Of a DNA stretch of 64,000 nucleotides, positions 46,348-56,132 are shown in pieces. Location: assembly GCA_009859145.1 (NCBI GenBank), contig VRVR01000033.1, forward strand, positions 235,966 to 299,965, written 5' to 3'. The DNA is from Andalucia godoyi. Taxonomy: Eukaryota; Discoba; Jakobea; Jakobida; Andaluciidae. Every line of letters begins with the position of its first letter. Position 1 is the stretch's first letter. The position numbers were made by a program, and so were the translations under genes. Below the pieces are notes generated by a model that made no database searches, was not told the DNA's origin, and worked only from the letters and a program-made list of their open reading frames with translations.

Positions 46348-48744
46348 TTACTTCTTGGAATAGCGTTTTTGGATCTTGCGACCCTTTTCACGACGCACAT
46401 CATTGGCCTGTTTTCGCTTCTTCTCGACATCTGCCTGCTTCTTCTCTTCCTTGCGCTGCTTGCGTATCTGGTCCGCGCTCTTCAGTTCCGATTTGAATCC
46501 CTTGGATTTGGACGAAGACGCAGCAGCGGCGTCAGATGGAGACGGATGCCAGATTCCCTTCCGTCGCGGACCCATTCTCTTGATCATTTGGCGCGCATTG
46601 TCGACATCCTGCCCTTCCTTCTCACCAACCTGAGGAATTCGCATATGGTGCTTCTCTCTCCAGTCATTGTATGTGTTTTTCGGTTTCTTGTCATGCTCCT
46701 TCCGTCGTTTCCCTAAGGGGTCCACCACGGACTCTGCGCTGCCAAATACCTTCACGTAATTCTTCTTCTTTGCGTCCCAGACAAAGGTAGCCTTCTTCTT
46801 GACCAACGAGTCCTGGTCCTCTCCCTCCATGTCCATCACCATGTCTTCAAGACGGTAATTCGTTGTGCGATCCTTAATCGCCAGTGCCTGCTCATCCGCG
46901 ACGTGTTGTTGAGTGTACGGAATAAAGAACTTCTCATCACGCCAACTCTCTGACGCTTTCTTTGTTTTTTTCGCTGGCCGAAGGTCATCAGAGGCCGCGG
47001 CAGGCCTCTTCCGGGGTAACGCAGCATCATTTTTGTCCGCTCCTCCACGTTCCTCTTCTTCTTCCTGCTCTTCGTTTTCGAACTCGTCATCTTCTGCATC
47101 TCCGTCGTCGTCGGCATCGTGGTCCTCCAGCATTTCTGCGCCATGTTCATCAGCAGAAGGATCATAAAACTCGACCTTGATTTGCACGGTGTCCGTGACC
47201 TTGGACTGATCGGATTTCCTCTTCGCCTGCATCATTGCCGCCTCTTTGCTCAGCGGATCCTGTTCGAACGTCGTTGTTTTCGGACGGAACGTCTTGATCT
47301 TTTGCATCATGTCCAGAGAGTCCAAGACGATCTTGCCGCTGTCCGCAGACAGTTTGGAAACAATGTTTGGATGGATCGCATCGGTCTTCATAGATTTTGA
47401 AACGAAGACGCCCTTTTTCGACGGAGCAGAGCGAGTTTTGAAGTACATCTTGTACGCGTTGTCCATCGAGCGCTTCAGAACTGCCCATCCGTCTGATCGA
47501 GTGCAGAGCGTTCGTACCGAATCATCCAAGTCGTCCACAATATACTGGGGAATTCGTCCGTAGACAGAGTTCTCCTTTCGCGGCCTTGCGACGTCTTCCA
47601 AACGGCAGCTGAGAGAACGATGTAGGAACATGTGCAAATCCAAAACATATGGCATCTCATCCGCCGAGAACAGTGAATACGCAGTTCCCGAGCGTCCAGC
47701 TCGAGCCGCTCGTCCCGCTCGATGAATGAAAAGCTTGGGCCGAGAGGGAAAGTCAAAATTAATTACGTTGTTGAGCAGCGGGATGTCGATGCCACGAGCA
47801 GCTACGTCCGTGACCACAAGAACCTTTGCCTCTCCTGAACGGAAGCGGTTGACATGATAAACGCGGCTCGTCTGCTCCATGGTTCCGTACACCATGGAAA
47901 CCGCGAGACCGAAGTGCTTCAATGTTTCCGACACAAACTCGACATGATGGCGCGTGGCAACAAACACAATCGTCATGTCATTCTCGGGAATGACGTTTCG
48001 CAGCAAAAAGATCAGCGCTCCCAGCTTGCTTTCCGAATTCACGACGAAAAACTCAAGAGCCAGGTCATCGGAAATCTTTGTTTCCGTGTCCAATCGAACG
48101 ATAGCAGGTCTCTTCAATCCCGCCTTTGTGAAGTCCATGAGCATGGACGGCATCGTCGCGGAAAACAAGAGCGTTTGCCGCTGTTCAGCAGGAATCCTGG
48201 ACATGATGCTTGAGATCTGCGCTGCAAACCCCATTTCAAAAAGTCTATCTGCTTCATCAAACACCACCATTTGCACGAGCTTGAGCGACATATCTGTCTC
48301 ATCAAGATGATGCATTAATCGACCTGGAGTGGCGATCAGAACATCCGGATTGGAAGCGAGAGCCAAATACTGTTCTTCCATGGAGTCTCCTCCTACAATG
48401 CATGAAAAGCGCAAGTCTGTGTGTTTTGCGATCGCTTTGGCAAAAACCAGTGTTTGAACAGCAAGCTCTCGAGTGGGAGACAAAATCACTGCACGCACTC
48501 CCACGATATCCGAGTGTTTCTCGAGCTTATTCAGCACAGGAATGAGAAACGCAGCGGTTTTACCCGATCCCGTTCGTGCCATTGCCACCAGATCACGGCC
48601 AGAAAGCGCAATCGGAATCGTCTTCCTCTGAATGGGAGTCGGAACCTTGTAGCCTTTGTGTAAAACACCCTTCAAAATAGGCTGATGCAGGGCCATTCCC
48701 TGGAACGACCCCGCTTTCTTTGTCGCTTCTCCATGCTCTGTCAT
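46348..48744 (-). CDS. DDX54: ATP-dependent RNA helicase DBP10/DDX54
   Basis: The 798-residue DEAD-box protein has Walker A ARTGSGKT (56-63), DEAD (163-166), SAT (195-197) and the closing HRAGRAARAGRSGTAYSLF. The opening GSFQGMALHQPILKGVLHKGYKVPTPIQRKTIP is typical of the Dbp10 group. So are the long C-terminal extension with TKTTTFEQDPLSKEAAMMQAKRK-like content, an acidic stretch (~540-575) and a very basic end (KKRKQANDVRREKGRKIQKR). Dbp10/DDX54 acts in nucleolar 60S ribosome assembly. The ATG at 48744 is used rather than a GTG two codons upstream. It is convergent with U2AF35. Confidence 0.94.
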   Translation of the reverse strand: MTEHGEATKKAGSFQGMALHQPILKGVLHKGYKVPTPIQRKTIPIALSGRDLVAMARTGSGKTAAFLIPVLNKLEKHSDIVGVRAVILSPTRELAVQTLVFAKAIAKHTDLRFSCIVGGDSMEEQYLALASNPDVLIATPGRLMHHLDETDMSLKLVQMVVFDEADRLFEMGFAAQISSIMSRIPAEQRQTLLFSATMPSMLMDFTKAGLKRPAIVRLDTETKISDDLALEFFVVNSESKLGALIFLLRNVIPENDMTIVFVATRHHVEFVSETLKHFGLAVSMVYGTMEQTSRVYHVNRFRSGEAKVLVVTDVAARGIDIPLLNNVINFDFPSRPKLFIHRAGRAARAGRSGTAYSLFSADEMPYVLDLHMFLHRSLSCRLEDVARPRKENSVYGRIPQYIVDDLDDSVRTLCTRSDGWAVLKRSMDNAYKMYFKTRSAPSKKGVFVSKSMKTDAIHPNIVSKLSADSGKIVLDSLDMMQKIKTFRPKTTTFEQDPLSKEAAMMQAKRKSDQSKVTDTVQIKVEFYDPSADEHGAEMLEDHDADDDGDAEDDEFENEEQEEEEERGGADKNDAALPRKRPAAASDDLRPAKKTKKASESWRDEKFFIPYTQQHVADEQALAIKDRTTNYRLEDMVMDMEGEDQDSLVKKKATFVWDAKKKNYVKVFGSAESVVDPLGKRRKEHDKKPKNTYNDWREKHHMRIPQVGEKEGQDVDNARQMIKRMGPRRKGIWHPSPSDAAAASSSKSKGFKSELKSADQIRKQRKEEKKQADVEKKRKQANDVRREKGRKIQKRYSKK

Positions 48745-49262
48745 GTCCACTTAAAGAACCTGAAACAGAAAAAGAAAAAAGAAAAAGAAGGAACCCCAAT
48801 GAAATATACGTATCCACTCTATGCAGCGTCCGTGTAAAAGCTCAAAAAAAAACAACAACAAAAAATCACAAACAAACAGAAAATCAAAAATAATCAATGA
48901 TTCTGTTTTGTTGTTACTGTTTTGTTGTTGCTTTTGTTGTTGTTGTTGCTGTTGTTGTTGTTGTTGTTGTTGGGTTGTTTTGGCACGAACTCCTTTGTCG
49001 TCGGAGAAATCATAAAGGCGAAACTCTGCTTCTTATCAGACAAAGAAAGAGAAGGCAAGTTCTTTTTGACGACTGTAAAATTGAAATCGTCAAAACATGC
49101 TTCTGAGTCCTTGACTCAATTCGTTCGAAAAGTGGCCGTTGCTGTCTCTTCGATGATTTCGAAACCACCCTTTTTTCCGTTTCTCTTTCTCGTCTGCTGT
49201 TTTCTTCTTCTTTTCTTTCTGTTGAGAGTGACTGAGTGACTGAGTGACTGCTGGGATTTGTG

Positions 49263-49303
<41 letters not shown>

Positions 49304-49340
49304 TAATTTTTTCTGCATTTTCACCTGAGATCTATTTTCG
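48745..49340. promoter_or_regulatory. Bidirectional promoter region, DBP10 / DRC1, with TTG and TG repeats
   Basis: This lies between divergent genes. It contains a TTG trinucleotide tract (about 48908-48971), a GACTGAGT repeat near 49228-49248 and a TG run (about 49261-49301) 40 bp before the DRC1 ATG. Frames here translate repeats only. Confidence 0.6.
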
Positions 49341-51401
49341 ATGTCGGGAGCTGCTCAGGCGTCTTCACAAGGAGCCTCCTCCCTTCCTGCCCTGGATCCC
49401 AACTTGTCCAAGGACGACCGCATCTCGAAGCGACGAGATCGTGTTGAGACTGCTATTTCGGCGAAGCGCGAAGCAGCAGGAGAAGCAGATCGTCGGAACA
49501 AAAGAGAAGCTGAAGATGCACTGAAGCTGACGAGAGGCGAGACACAAGTTCTCGAGTCCGAAGAGAGACTAAACGAAACCGTCGAATCAGGATTGAGTGC
49601 AATTACGCTTATTCGCTTGCAGGGCGATCACGGCGAGAATGAGCGCCGCTTGAATGAAGAGATGAAGAATGAATCGCGGCAGCAAAAACTGATGGAAGAG
49701 GCTTCCAACGCTGCGAAACGCAATGCAGCCATTTCAATGAAATGGTCTACGCTGTATGATGTTGCGGTTCCCCAGGATCTCCAGCAGGAGCTGGACACCC
49801 AGAAAGAAGCTTGTGATCGGGTTGTGGCGTCCAAGGACAGGCTCATCGCCGAGTTCAGGACCGAGTTAAGAGCCAAGGACCAAGAGTATGTGAACGCTCT
49901 TCGGAAACAAGCCGACGACATTGACACGATGATCCACAAAATGCATTCTCACACACGGGAGATGATGGAGTCCTTTGAACAAGAATTGAAGGAGATTGAA
50001 CAGGCGTTCCTGCAAGAGAGAAAAGAACTGTTGGATGCGAATCGAGAAAAACTAGATCAGATGTATGAGCAGCGCCGTCAGCTGGAAAAGGTTCTTCTGG
50101 AGAAGAGACTTCGAAGGGCAGAAGAGCAGAGCGAGGAACTTGACAAGATGCGAGAAAGCGATGCACAGAACTATAGCAGGTTGAAAATCGATCTCCAAAA
50201 GGACATTCAAGAACTCGAACAGGAAGCAGAAGAAATTCGGGCACGGTATCTTCTCAACTCCGAGAAGCTGGATTACAATTTTCAAGTCCTCTCCGAGCGT
50301 GTGGTGGAAAACAAGTTGACCATCACGCAGCACAAGCGGAAGCTAGCGCGACTTCAGGACAACTTGTCTGTAGTGATGGTGAAATGCCAGAAAGCCGAAA
50401 AACAGTACAAGGCCGAAAACAACGAGCTGACAGAGCAGTACAATCGTGTGACGAAGCAATTCAAAGATTTGCAGCTCAAGTTCAAACAGTTTGAGAAGCA
50501 GGATCTCGAGAGGTTCCGAGAAGTGTGGCAAATGAACGAGGAGATTGCATTCGGGCTTATCGAGAAGCTCATGAGCGCGGACAGAGTCATCTCGGAACAG
50601 CAATTGGGGGTGGACTGGAATCCGCCTGCGGATGACCTTTTTGTGTCTGAATTTTCCAAGATGTCACATGATGGAGCGGATGCGAGCCGTCCAGAAGCAA
50701 TGTCCGCATCCTCGGGAACAGGAAGTTCAAAGCTGGCGTCTCGCGCCGGCCGAACAGGAACCGGTATCAATACGCCGGGCCGACCATTGTCGGATAACGT
50801 TCGCAAGATGTTGGAGATGCTGTGTGATGAAGCAGGGTTCTTGGTCGAAGATCGCGTGACTCAGCTGACGCAGAGTCTTCCGGAAGACGAACGGAAGATG
50901 ATTCGCGTAGATTCCATCCTGAAGTCATTAGGCGTTGAGTCGCAACAGGAGGTGGAGTCGATGCTGCCGTACTTTGTGAAGGCTGCGTATGGCGAGGACC
51001 CCAATCGAGCACAGATTATTTCGCGAGAGGATGTTGTTCGAGCTGTCCGCGCTTTTGTCGAAGATCAGCAACGACAGGCGGCTCGGATGGCGTCGACAGT
51101 GACTGTGAGTCTGGAAGAAAAGGCGGAGAAGAAGCGACGAGATCGCGAGAGGAGTTTCTGGGAACGGCTATCCACTGCGATTCCTGAAAATCGTCTTCGG
51201 CTTTGGAATGCTCTTGAGTCCGGGTTAGAGCAGTACAATCAGGTGTTGACGGTGCGCTCGAATTTGCTGGACGACACGGAAACCCTCCGAATGCAAAACC
51301 AAGAGCTACGCTCGTTGCTCAATCAGTACCTACATGCGAAGATTAATGAGGAACTGTACGTACCCCCAGTCCTTGGGGGACAGCAATTGTACAGAAATTA
51401 A
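49341..51401 (+). CDS. DRC1: Dynein regulatory complex subunit 1 (DRC1/CCDC164)
   Basis: The 686-residue protein is almost entirely coiled coil between ~25 and 430. Family features are the N-terminal SKDDRISKRRDRVETAI, the central DIDTMIHKMHSHTREMMESF followed by ELKEIEQAFLQERKELL, and EEIAFGLIEKLMSADRVISEQQLGVDW with PPADD. DRC1 is a base-plate subunit of the nexin-dynein regulatory complex of motile axonemes. Its length is near that of human DRC1 (about 740). With DNAAF1 at 13.9 kb it supports a motile flagellum. Single exon. Confidence 0.93.
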   Translation: MSGAAQASSQGASSLPALDPNLSKDDRISKRRDRVETAISAKREAAGEADRRNKREAEDALKLTRGETQVLESEERLNETVESGLSAITLIRLQGDHGENERRLNEEMKNESRQQKLMEEASNAAKRNAAISMKWSTLYDVAVPQDLQQELDTQKEACDRVVASKDRLIAEFRTELRAKDQEYVNALRKQADDIDTMIHKMHSHTREMMESFEQELKEIEQAFLQERKELLDANREKLDQMYEQRRQLEKVLLEKRLRRAEEQSEELDKMRESDAQNYSRLKIDLQKDIQELEQEAEEIRARYLLNSEKLDYNFQVLSERVVENKLTITQHKRKLARLQDNLSVVMVKCQKAEKQYKAENNELTEQYNRVTKQFKDLQLKFKQFEKQDLERFREVWQMNEEIAFGLIEKLMSADRVISEQQLGVDWNPPADDLFVSEFSKMSHDGADASRPEAMSASSGTGSSKLASRAGRTGTGINTPGRPLSDNVRKMLEMLCDEAGFLVEDRVTQLTQSLPEDERKMIRVDSILKSLGVESQQEVESMLPYFVKAAYGEDPNRAQIISREDVVRAVRAFVEDQQRQAARMASTVTVSLEEKAEKKRRDRERSFWERLSTAIPENRLRLWNALESGLEQYNQVLTVRSNLLDDTETLRMQNQELRSLLNQYLHAKINEELYVPPVLGGQQLYRN

Positions 51402-51423
51402 ATTAGTGCACAACATTTTTAAC

Positions 51424-52335
51424 TTACACATTCTTCTTGCGCTTTCCGGCGACTGCTCGCAGAACACGATTTCCTAGCAAAGCCAAGGGAATGGCAACCA
51501 TGCCCAAATGCCGCAAGGTTGTGAAGAAATCGACTTCAATCCAGAAGCGGTACAGGATGTACACGACAACTGCCGACAAAAAGTGAAACGCCAGTGCAAG
51601 AACACCGCCCAACCCCGAAGGAAAAAGACCGAAATCGGGGCGCAGTGCGAGAATTCCGATCATCAGCACTGCGGCAGGAACGAACGAGACCATCGTGAAC
51701 AAATACGCGAGGTACGTGTTCGGACGGGCAGCCTTTGGCCGAAACTCGTGTTGGATATACGGCTTCTCGTCGTAGTAGTTGGCGGTATCCACCGGTTCCG
51801 TCGGGAACGGAAAGTGGTGCTGGAATCGTGGAGGTGAAACCGGAGCGGGGATGTTACCCTCGAAAGCAACCTTGAGAATCTTCTCCCAGACAACGGCCTT
51901 CTTCAAGTTCTTGTCCGCAAGAATAACGTAGACGTCGTAATTGGAGCCATAAATGCCAGATTTCTTTCTCCCGGACACCGTGTTCTTGAACGAAAACGTA
52001 TACTTCCGACCACCTGACGGCTTCAAATCAAACGACACAAACTTGAGACTGTCGGCTGGATCGACGAATCGGATTTGGGCCTGAGAAAGCGTTGACAAGG
52101 TCGCGGAGTCCTTTGCAGACACCGATACGCTAACGTGGAAGAACTCGTTGGGTCCGACAGATTCCACTACAGAAACAGACTTCGGAAATGAAATCGCCCG
52201 TACTGCTGAAACCGCGTCATCGACGGAATTGATGTCCGATGCGGCAAATCGAGCTTCAACACCCGAAAGCTCAATGTTTGCAAACGACAACGCAACGAAA
52301 CTCAGAATTGCACAGAGTGCCAATGCCCGCTTCAT
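51424..52335 (-). CDS. RPN2: Oligosaccharyltransferase subunit, ribophorin II / Swp1
   Basis: The 303-residue protein has a signal peptide (1-19), a luminal beta-rich domain and the C-terminal signature YDEKPYIQHEFRPKAARPNTYLAYLF (~188-213). It then has three membrane segments (about 209-230, 243-262, 270-290) and a Lys-rich end KRKKNV suggestive of ER retention. The family acts in the OST complex that N-glycosylates proteins in the ER. It is half the length of animal ribophorin II (~631) and close to yeast Swp1, so it corresponds to the C-terminal part of the long form. It converges with DRC1, with only 22 bp between stops. Confidence 0.92.
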   Translation of the reverse strand: MKRALALCAILSFVALSFANIELSGVEARFAASDINSVDDAVSAVRAISFPKSVSVVESVGPNEFFHVSVSVSAKDSATLSTLSQAQIRFVDPADSLKFVSFDLKPSGGRKYTFSFKNTVSGRKKSGIYGSNYDVYVILADKNLKKAVVWEKILKVAFEGNIPAPVSPPRFQHHFPFPTEPVDTANYYDEKPYIQHEFRPKAARPNTYLAYLFTMVSFVPAAVLMIGILALRPDFGLFPSGLGGVLALAFHFLSAVVVYILYRFWIEVDFFTTLRHLGMVAIPLALLGNRVLRAVAGKRKKNV

Positions 52336-52821
52336 TGGTTACCTTGCTTGCTCTTCTACCGTGTTGACAGGAACCTTTTCCACCTAACTTTTCCCTTGGT
52401 AGTTTTTTGTGGGGCAGTAACGAATATACACTTAACTATGCATCCCACACGCATTCTGCTTTTGGAATGCAGAGAAGTGTCTTTGGGGAAAGACCAGCGT
52501 GAAGCGCAGCATCAAGCACGAGGCTCGTACACTACAGCCGTTTTCTGAAAACTTCCACAAAAAATAAAAATAAATAAATAAATAAAATAAACTGAATAAG
52601 ACAGCCAAAAAGCTCGGCGAAGACGTGAAGACTGGAGTGCACACCCAGCACACGTCAGGTAGGTTTGGATGATTCACGCCGTTGGAATGACTTTACTTGG
52701 ATGCACCTGTTTTCTTTGTTTTTGTTTTTGCTCGAGTATGCAAAGAGGGACCATTGCGTTCTCGGTCTGCCAGTGTTTGGGTGTCAAGTCTTTTTTACAT
52801 TCTCGGAACAGCAGAGCTTTC
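52336..52821. other. Intergenic region
   Basis: This lies upstream of the ribophorin II gene and downstream of the co-oriented unknown gene. It contains an AAATAAAT stretch (about 52563-52590). No supported coding frame was found. Confidence 0.5.
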
Positions 52822-54912
52822 CTAGGACGGATTAAACGTAGTCTTTCGCATGAGCAGTGCTCCTCGAGACAGCAGCTGGCGCTCCAATTTCTCCAGTTTT
52901 TCCTTTTCTTGTGATAACGAGTCGTAAGCGTCATGGTGGGCCGCCGAACTGGGTGAAACCGCGGAGACACCGCCGTTTCGAGACCGGGGTGCCCTGGTAC
53001 GACTCGGTTTGTCTGCTACGCGCGATTGTGAAATGGAAGGAGACGGACACTGCGCCTCTGGCCGCACAACATGCCGGTGATACGAGGAAGGTGCAGAAAA
53101 TTGGTGCGGACTGCGTCGCTGAATGGCTGGAGACAAGTCTGCGTCCGGCTCTCGAAATCTTTGCGATTGGCCGAGAGAGCCCGTGAACTGCTCTGCGAGA
53201 GGTGGCGGACGAAAAGAATGTTCCGGAGAGTGGGAGTGTGCTTCCTGACGGTTGAGGTACCTCGAAGCTAGTTCCAGTCCTCGTTTCTCCTCGTCTACGA
53301 GCTCTTGTTCGGCCTCAAGACGCACTTGCCAATCGGAGAGAGAATTCTCAAAATCAATCAGTGAATCACTCCTGTCGTTCAGCCTTGATTCCTCCAGCTC
53401 AAGATAGCCAAGACGACGCCGTAAGTTTGTACAAGAGCGAACGAGCATGACAACGACACTGCTGATTCCGGACAGAAGCGAAACCGTTTCTGCCCTCGAA
53501 ATGTTCTCCGTGTTGTCTTTCATTTCAAGAATTGCAATCCCCTTTTGCAGTTCTTGCAGTGATGAATGAACTTGATTAATCGCCGCGTTGTCATCGTCGA
53601 CCCCCTGCTCTTCAGTTGGCGAGCACACATATTCTCTTGGCTGTGCACTTTCAGTGTTCGAAACGGACATCTCCATTGAAGACTTGGCACGTATTGTAGC
53701 CAGCGGAGATCTTTGGGGGGAGGAATCCGACAGAGTTGAAGAAGTCGTGGCTGCTGAATTTGACACGACGGAGGATCTGGAAAACCGCGGACGTGCAGCA
53801 GCAGTTCTTGGACGATTGCGAGCAGCAGCAGCTGGAGAACGAGGAGACCGCGGGGATCGAGAAGATCCAGAAGCATCTAGGAACTGTGGAAATGTACAGA
53901 GCAACGGTGGCATCCCCTGAATCGACGATATACTCATCAACAAGAACCGTCCATCTTCTCCACGAATGAAGTTCATCTTTGATCCAGTTGGAGAAAAAAA
54001 GAACGTGGCTTCAACGTGTCGATGAACGTCCAAGACAAGATTTTTCAGTTCACTGACAAAAATCTCGGGAACCGTCGAAGATGGCTCACGAGGCCTCGAA
54101 GGGGCCTCCTCCGGGGACGCTTGAACTCCAGCACCGACGACACTTTCCGAGTCATCATCGTACACAAACGTGGCAATTTCATCATCTTCCGTGGACTGCG
54201 ATGACACTGGTGAGGACGCAATCGGCTGCAGCGGCTGGGATGCAACAGGAGTCTGAGAACGTGCAGCATCGAGAATCCCCACGCTAGCTCTACCACTGCG
54301 AGGTTTGGCACTCGGAATTGCACTGCTACTTGTGCGATGTGAAATCCAGTGTCCCCGTTTCTCCGATTGCACTTCAAAAACAATATCTACTTCCGATTTT
54401 GAGCCTTCCGGACCCAACAACGCAGGCCTTTCTCGACGGCGGTGGGATGCAGTATAGACAAGATCGTCCGCAGAAGGCGCATACATTTGGAGGACAAAGC
54501 TCGCGTACATTTCATCAGAGGCAGACGGGGCTGATTTTGAAGCATATGCACCTAGCTTGTCCACCAGTATCATGAAGTCCTTCTCGGACAAAATGCGGGA
54601 CCCGGGCTTGCGAAACTCTGTCGCAACTCGAGTCAAGGGTGCTTTCGTGTTGCTCGGAAATTGCGCATTGCTGTAGGAGACGCTTTCCTGGGAAAATGCA
54701 TCCTGAGCATGTCGGAGAAACCTGCGATGAACATTCTTCAATGTATACAATGATGGATCTCGGGAAGCCAATTTTCCGTCATCTGCAGTGTATATCCAAC
54801 TTGTGATTTTCCCTTTCTGAAATAGCACGGTTTCCGGAATGCGGATCCGCGGTCGGTGAGCACTGTGCGAACAGAGAACGGAAAACAAAAGCGATTTCTC
54901 ATCACCTATCAT
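52822..54912 (-). CDS. Unknown 696-residue protein with C-terminal coiled coils
   Basis: A single open frame starts at ATG 54912 (MIGDEKSLLFSVLCSHSAH). Residues 1-180 look folded and include ITSWIYTADDGKLASRDPSLY. Residues ~200-290 and ~340-450 are Ser/Pro/Arg-rich with SPRSPRSP repeats. Between them VHRHVEATFFFSPTGSKMNF may be a short second folded element. Residues ~460-560 and the last 30 are coiled-coil-like. No signal peptide, membrane segment or catalytic motif was seen and no family is recognised. The amount of disorder suggests a cytoskeletal or regulatory protein. Confidence 0.8.
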   Translation of the reverse strand: MIGDEKSLLFSVLCSHSAHRPRIRIPETVLFQKGKITSWIYTADDGKLASRDPSLYTLKNVHRRFLRHAQDAFSQESVSYSNAQFPSNTKAPLTRVATEFRKPGSRILSEKDFMILVDKLGAYASKSAPSASDEMYASFVLQMYAPSADDLVYTASHRRRERPALLGPEGSKSEVDIVFEVQSEKRGHWISHRTSSSAIPSAKPRSGRASVGILDAARSQTPVASQPLQPIASSPVSSQSTEDDEIATFVYDDDSESVVGAGVQASPEEAPSRPREPSSTVPEIFVSELKNLVLDVHRHVEATFFFSPTGSKMNFIRGEDGRFLLMSISSIQGMPPLLCTFPQFLDASGSSRSPRSPRSPAAAARNRPRTAAARPRFSRSSVVSNSAATTSSTLSDSSPQRSPLATIRAKSSMEMSVSNTESAQPREYVCSPTEEQGVDDDNAAINQVHSSLQELQKGIAILEMKDNTENISRAETVSLLSGISSVVVMLVRSCTNLRRRLGYLELEESRLNDRSDSLIDFENSLSDWQVRLEAEQELVDEEKRGLELASRYLNRQEAHSHSPEHSFRPPPLAEQFTGSLGQSQRFREPDADLSPAIQRRSPHQFSAPSSYHRHVVRPEAQCPSPSISQSRVADKPSRTRAPRSRNGGVSAVSPSSAAHHDAYDSLSQEKEKLEKLERQLLSRGALLMRKTTFNPS

Positions 54913-55194
54913 GTCTGGACGCGAGGTCGATAGAGAGCACGATTGGGGGGCAGTATATTTTAGTGAATTTCTTCTTTTTTTCTTTTTTCTGGTGTAACTC
55001 TAACAGTCTTTGGAAAGAAAAAAGAAGAACCAAAAGAAAATAAAGAATAAATAAAGAATTAATAAGAATGCTATCGCAAACGTCTGGCGGGTTTCTTTTC
55101 TTTTCTGTTCGTGAATCGTTTGTGCCTCAAAATGGAAAAGTACGACATTTTACGACGGCTTGAGAAACAGCAGGATCATATTCGACATGTGCAC
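54913..55194. other. Spacer before repeat block
   Basis: Presumed promoter of the unknown minus-strand gene. It is rich in AAGAA and AATAA. Homology with module A begins at about 55195. Confidence 0.45.
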
Positions 55195-55999
55195 GCCTAC
55201 ATTGGACACTAACCACGGATAATCATCGCCGATCACCCATAATCAATGCTGCAACCCAGCAACATGCATAATGCAACGCGGTGGCGTATTTACATAGGGA
55301 TTTCATGATCAAAATGGGGCGAAACGAATCGGGCATCGTATGACGGAGTTGCTAAGATAACAGACGCATGGCGCATGGCGCGTGGCAGTGTTCCTGTTTT
55401 GGTGCGCTTCAGATGGCTTCATCATATCGAAAAAAGAGGCAGCGGTACCGCGCTGCCCCGTGCATGTCTCGTTATTTCTGCCGTCGCTTGCCAAAACATG
55501 AATCATCATTGATCATCGGCTCAGCTGTGATCGAGGACAGACCCAATCCATGTGCCTTTTGTTTTTACTCTACATCAAAGAGTCATCGCAGCCAACATAT
55601 TCCCCCCATACGATTCAACATTCAAAAATTGAAATGTTGAAATGTTGGAGGAAACAGAATGTGGCCGGCGGCGCTGCACATCGCATCCGCAATTCTCACG
55701 TGCGCATCGTGTGGCTGATTTTCAATACGGTGTGACACATCGATCACATCCTCGTGATATGATCATCCGCAGTTTGATCAACAAGGTGCGGCGAGAGGGA
55801 ATCAACCGGTTTCTTGGTTCTCGGTATCCTCGGGCATGGTCGGTTTGCGTTTGCAGAGAAGATTCCTCTCTGGAGCCATGGGTGTTTGTCCTTGATGAAA
55901 GGTGCCGCTTGAGGGTTCGATTACAAAAGACAAAACAAACAGAAGGAACATCAGAGAGAGAACGAAAAGTGGACTTGACTACGGTAAGAGAATCGCGTT
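55195..55999 (+). repeat. Composite dispersed repeat: module A then module B
   Basis: Positions 55195-55429 match the inverted copy at 7631-7859. Positions 55606-55999 match 13211-13606 at about 98 percent. The 55500-55605 part is a diverged match to 13097-13210. This is the only place in the window where A and B occur together, so it may be the most complete copy. The right edge coincides with the right edge of the 13-kb copy and is followed by G-rich GGGGGGTTGGGTTTAGG. No terminal inverted repeats or intact protein were found. Confidence 0.85.
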
Positions 56000-56132
56000 C
56001 GGCGGGGGGTTGGGTTTAGGTGTAAAAAAAAACTTTTGGTTTGATGTTGTTCAATGATGATACACAAAAAAGGGTCAATCGTGCGTGCGCATTGCCTCCT
56101 TGTATGCCGTGTGTGTTTTGCGCAAGAAAAAG

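Noticed and set aside
55642-56019. Open frame conserved between the two module B copies
   Set aside because: The copies are ~98 percent identical, so openness is not evidence of selection. No domain was seen.
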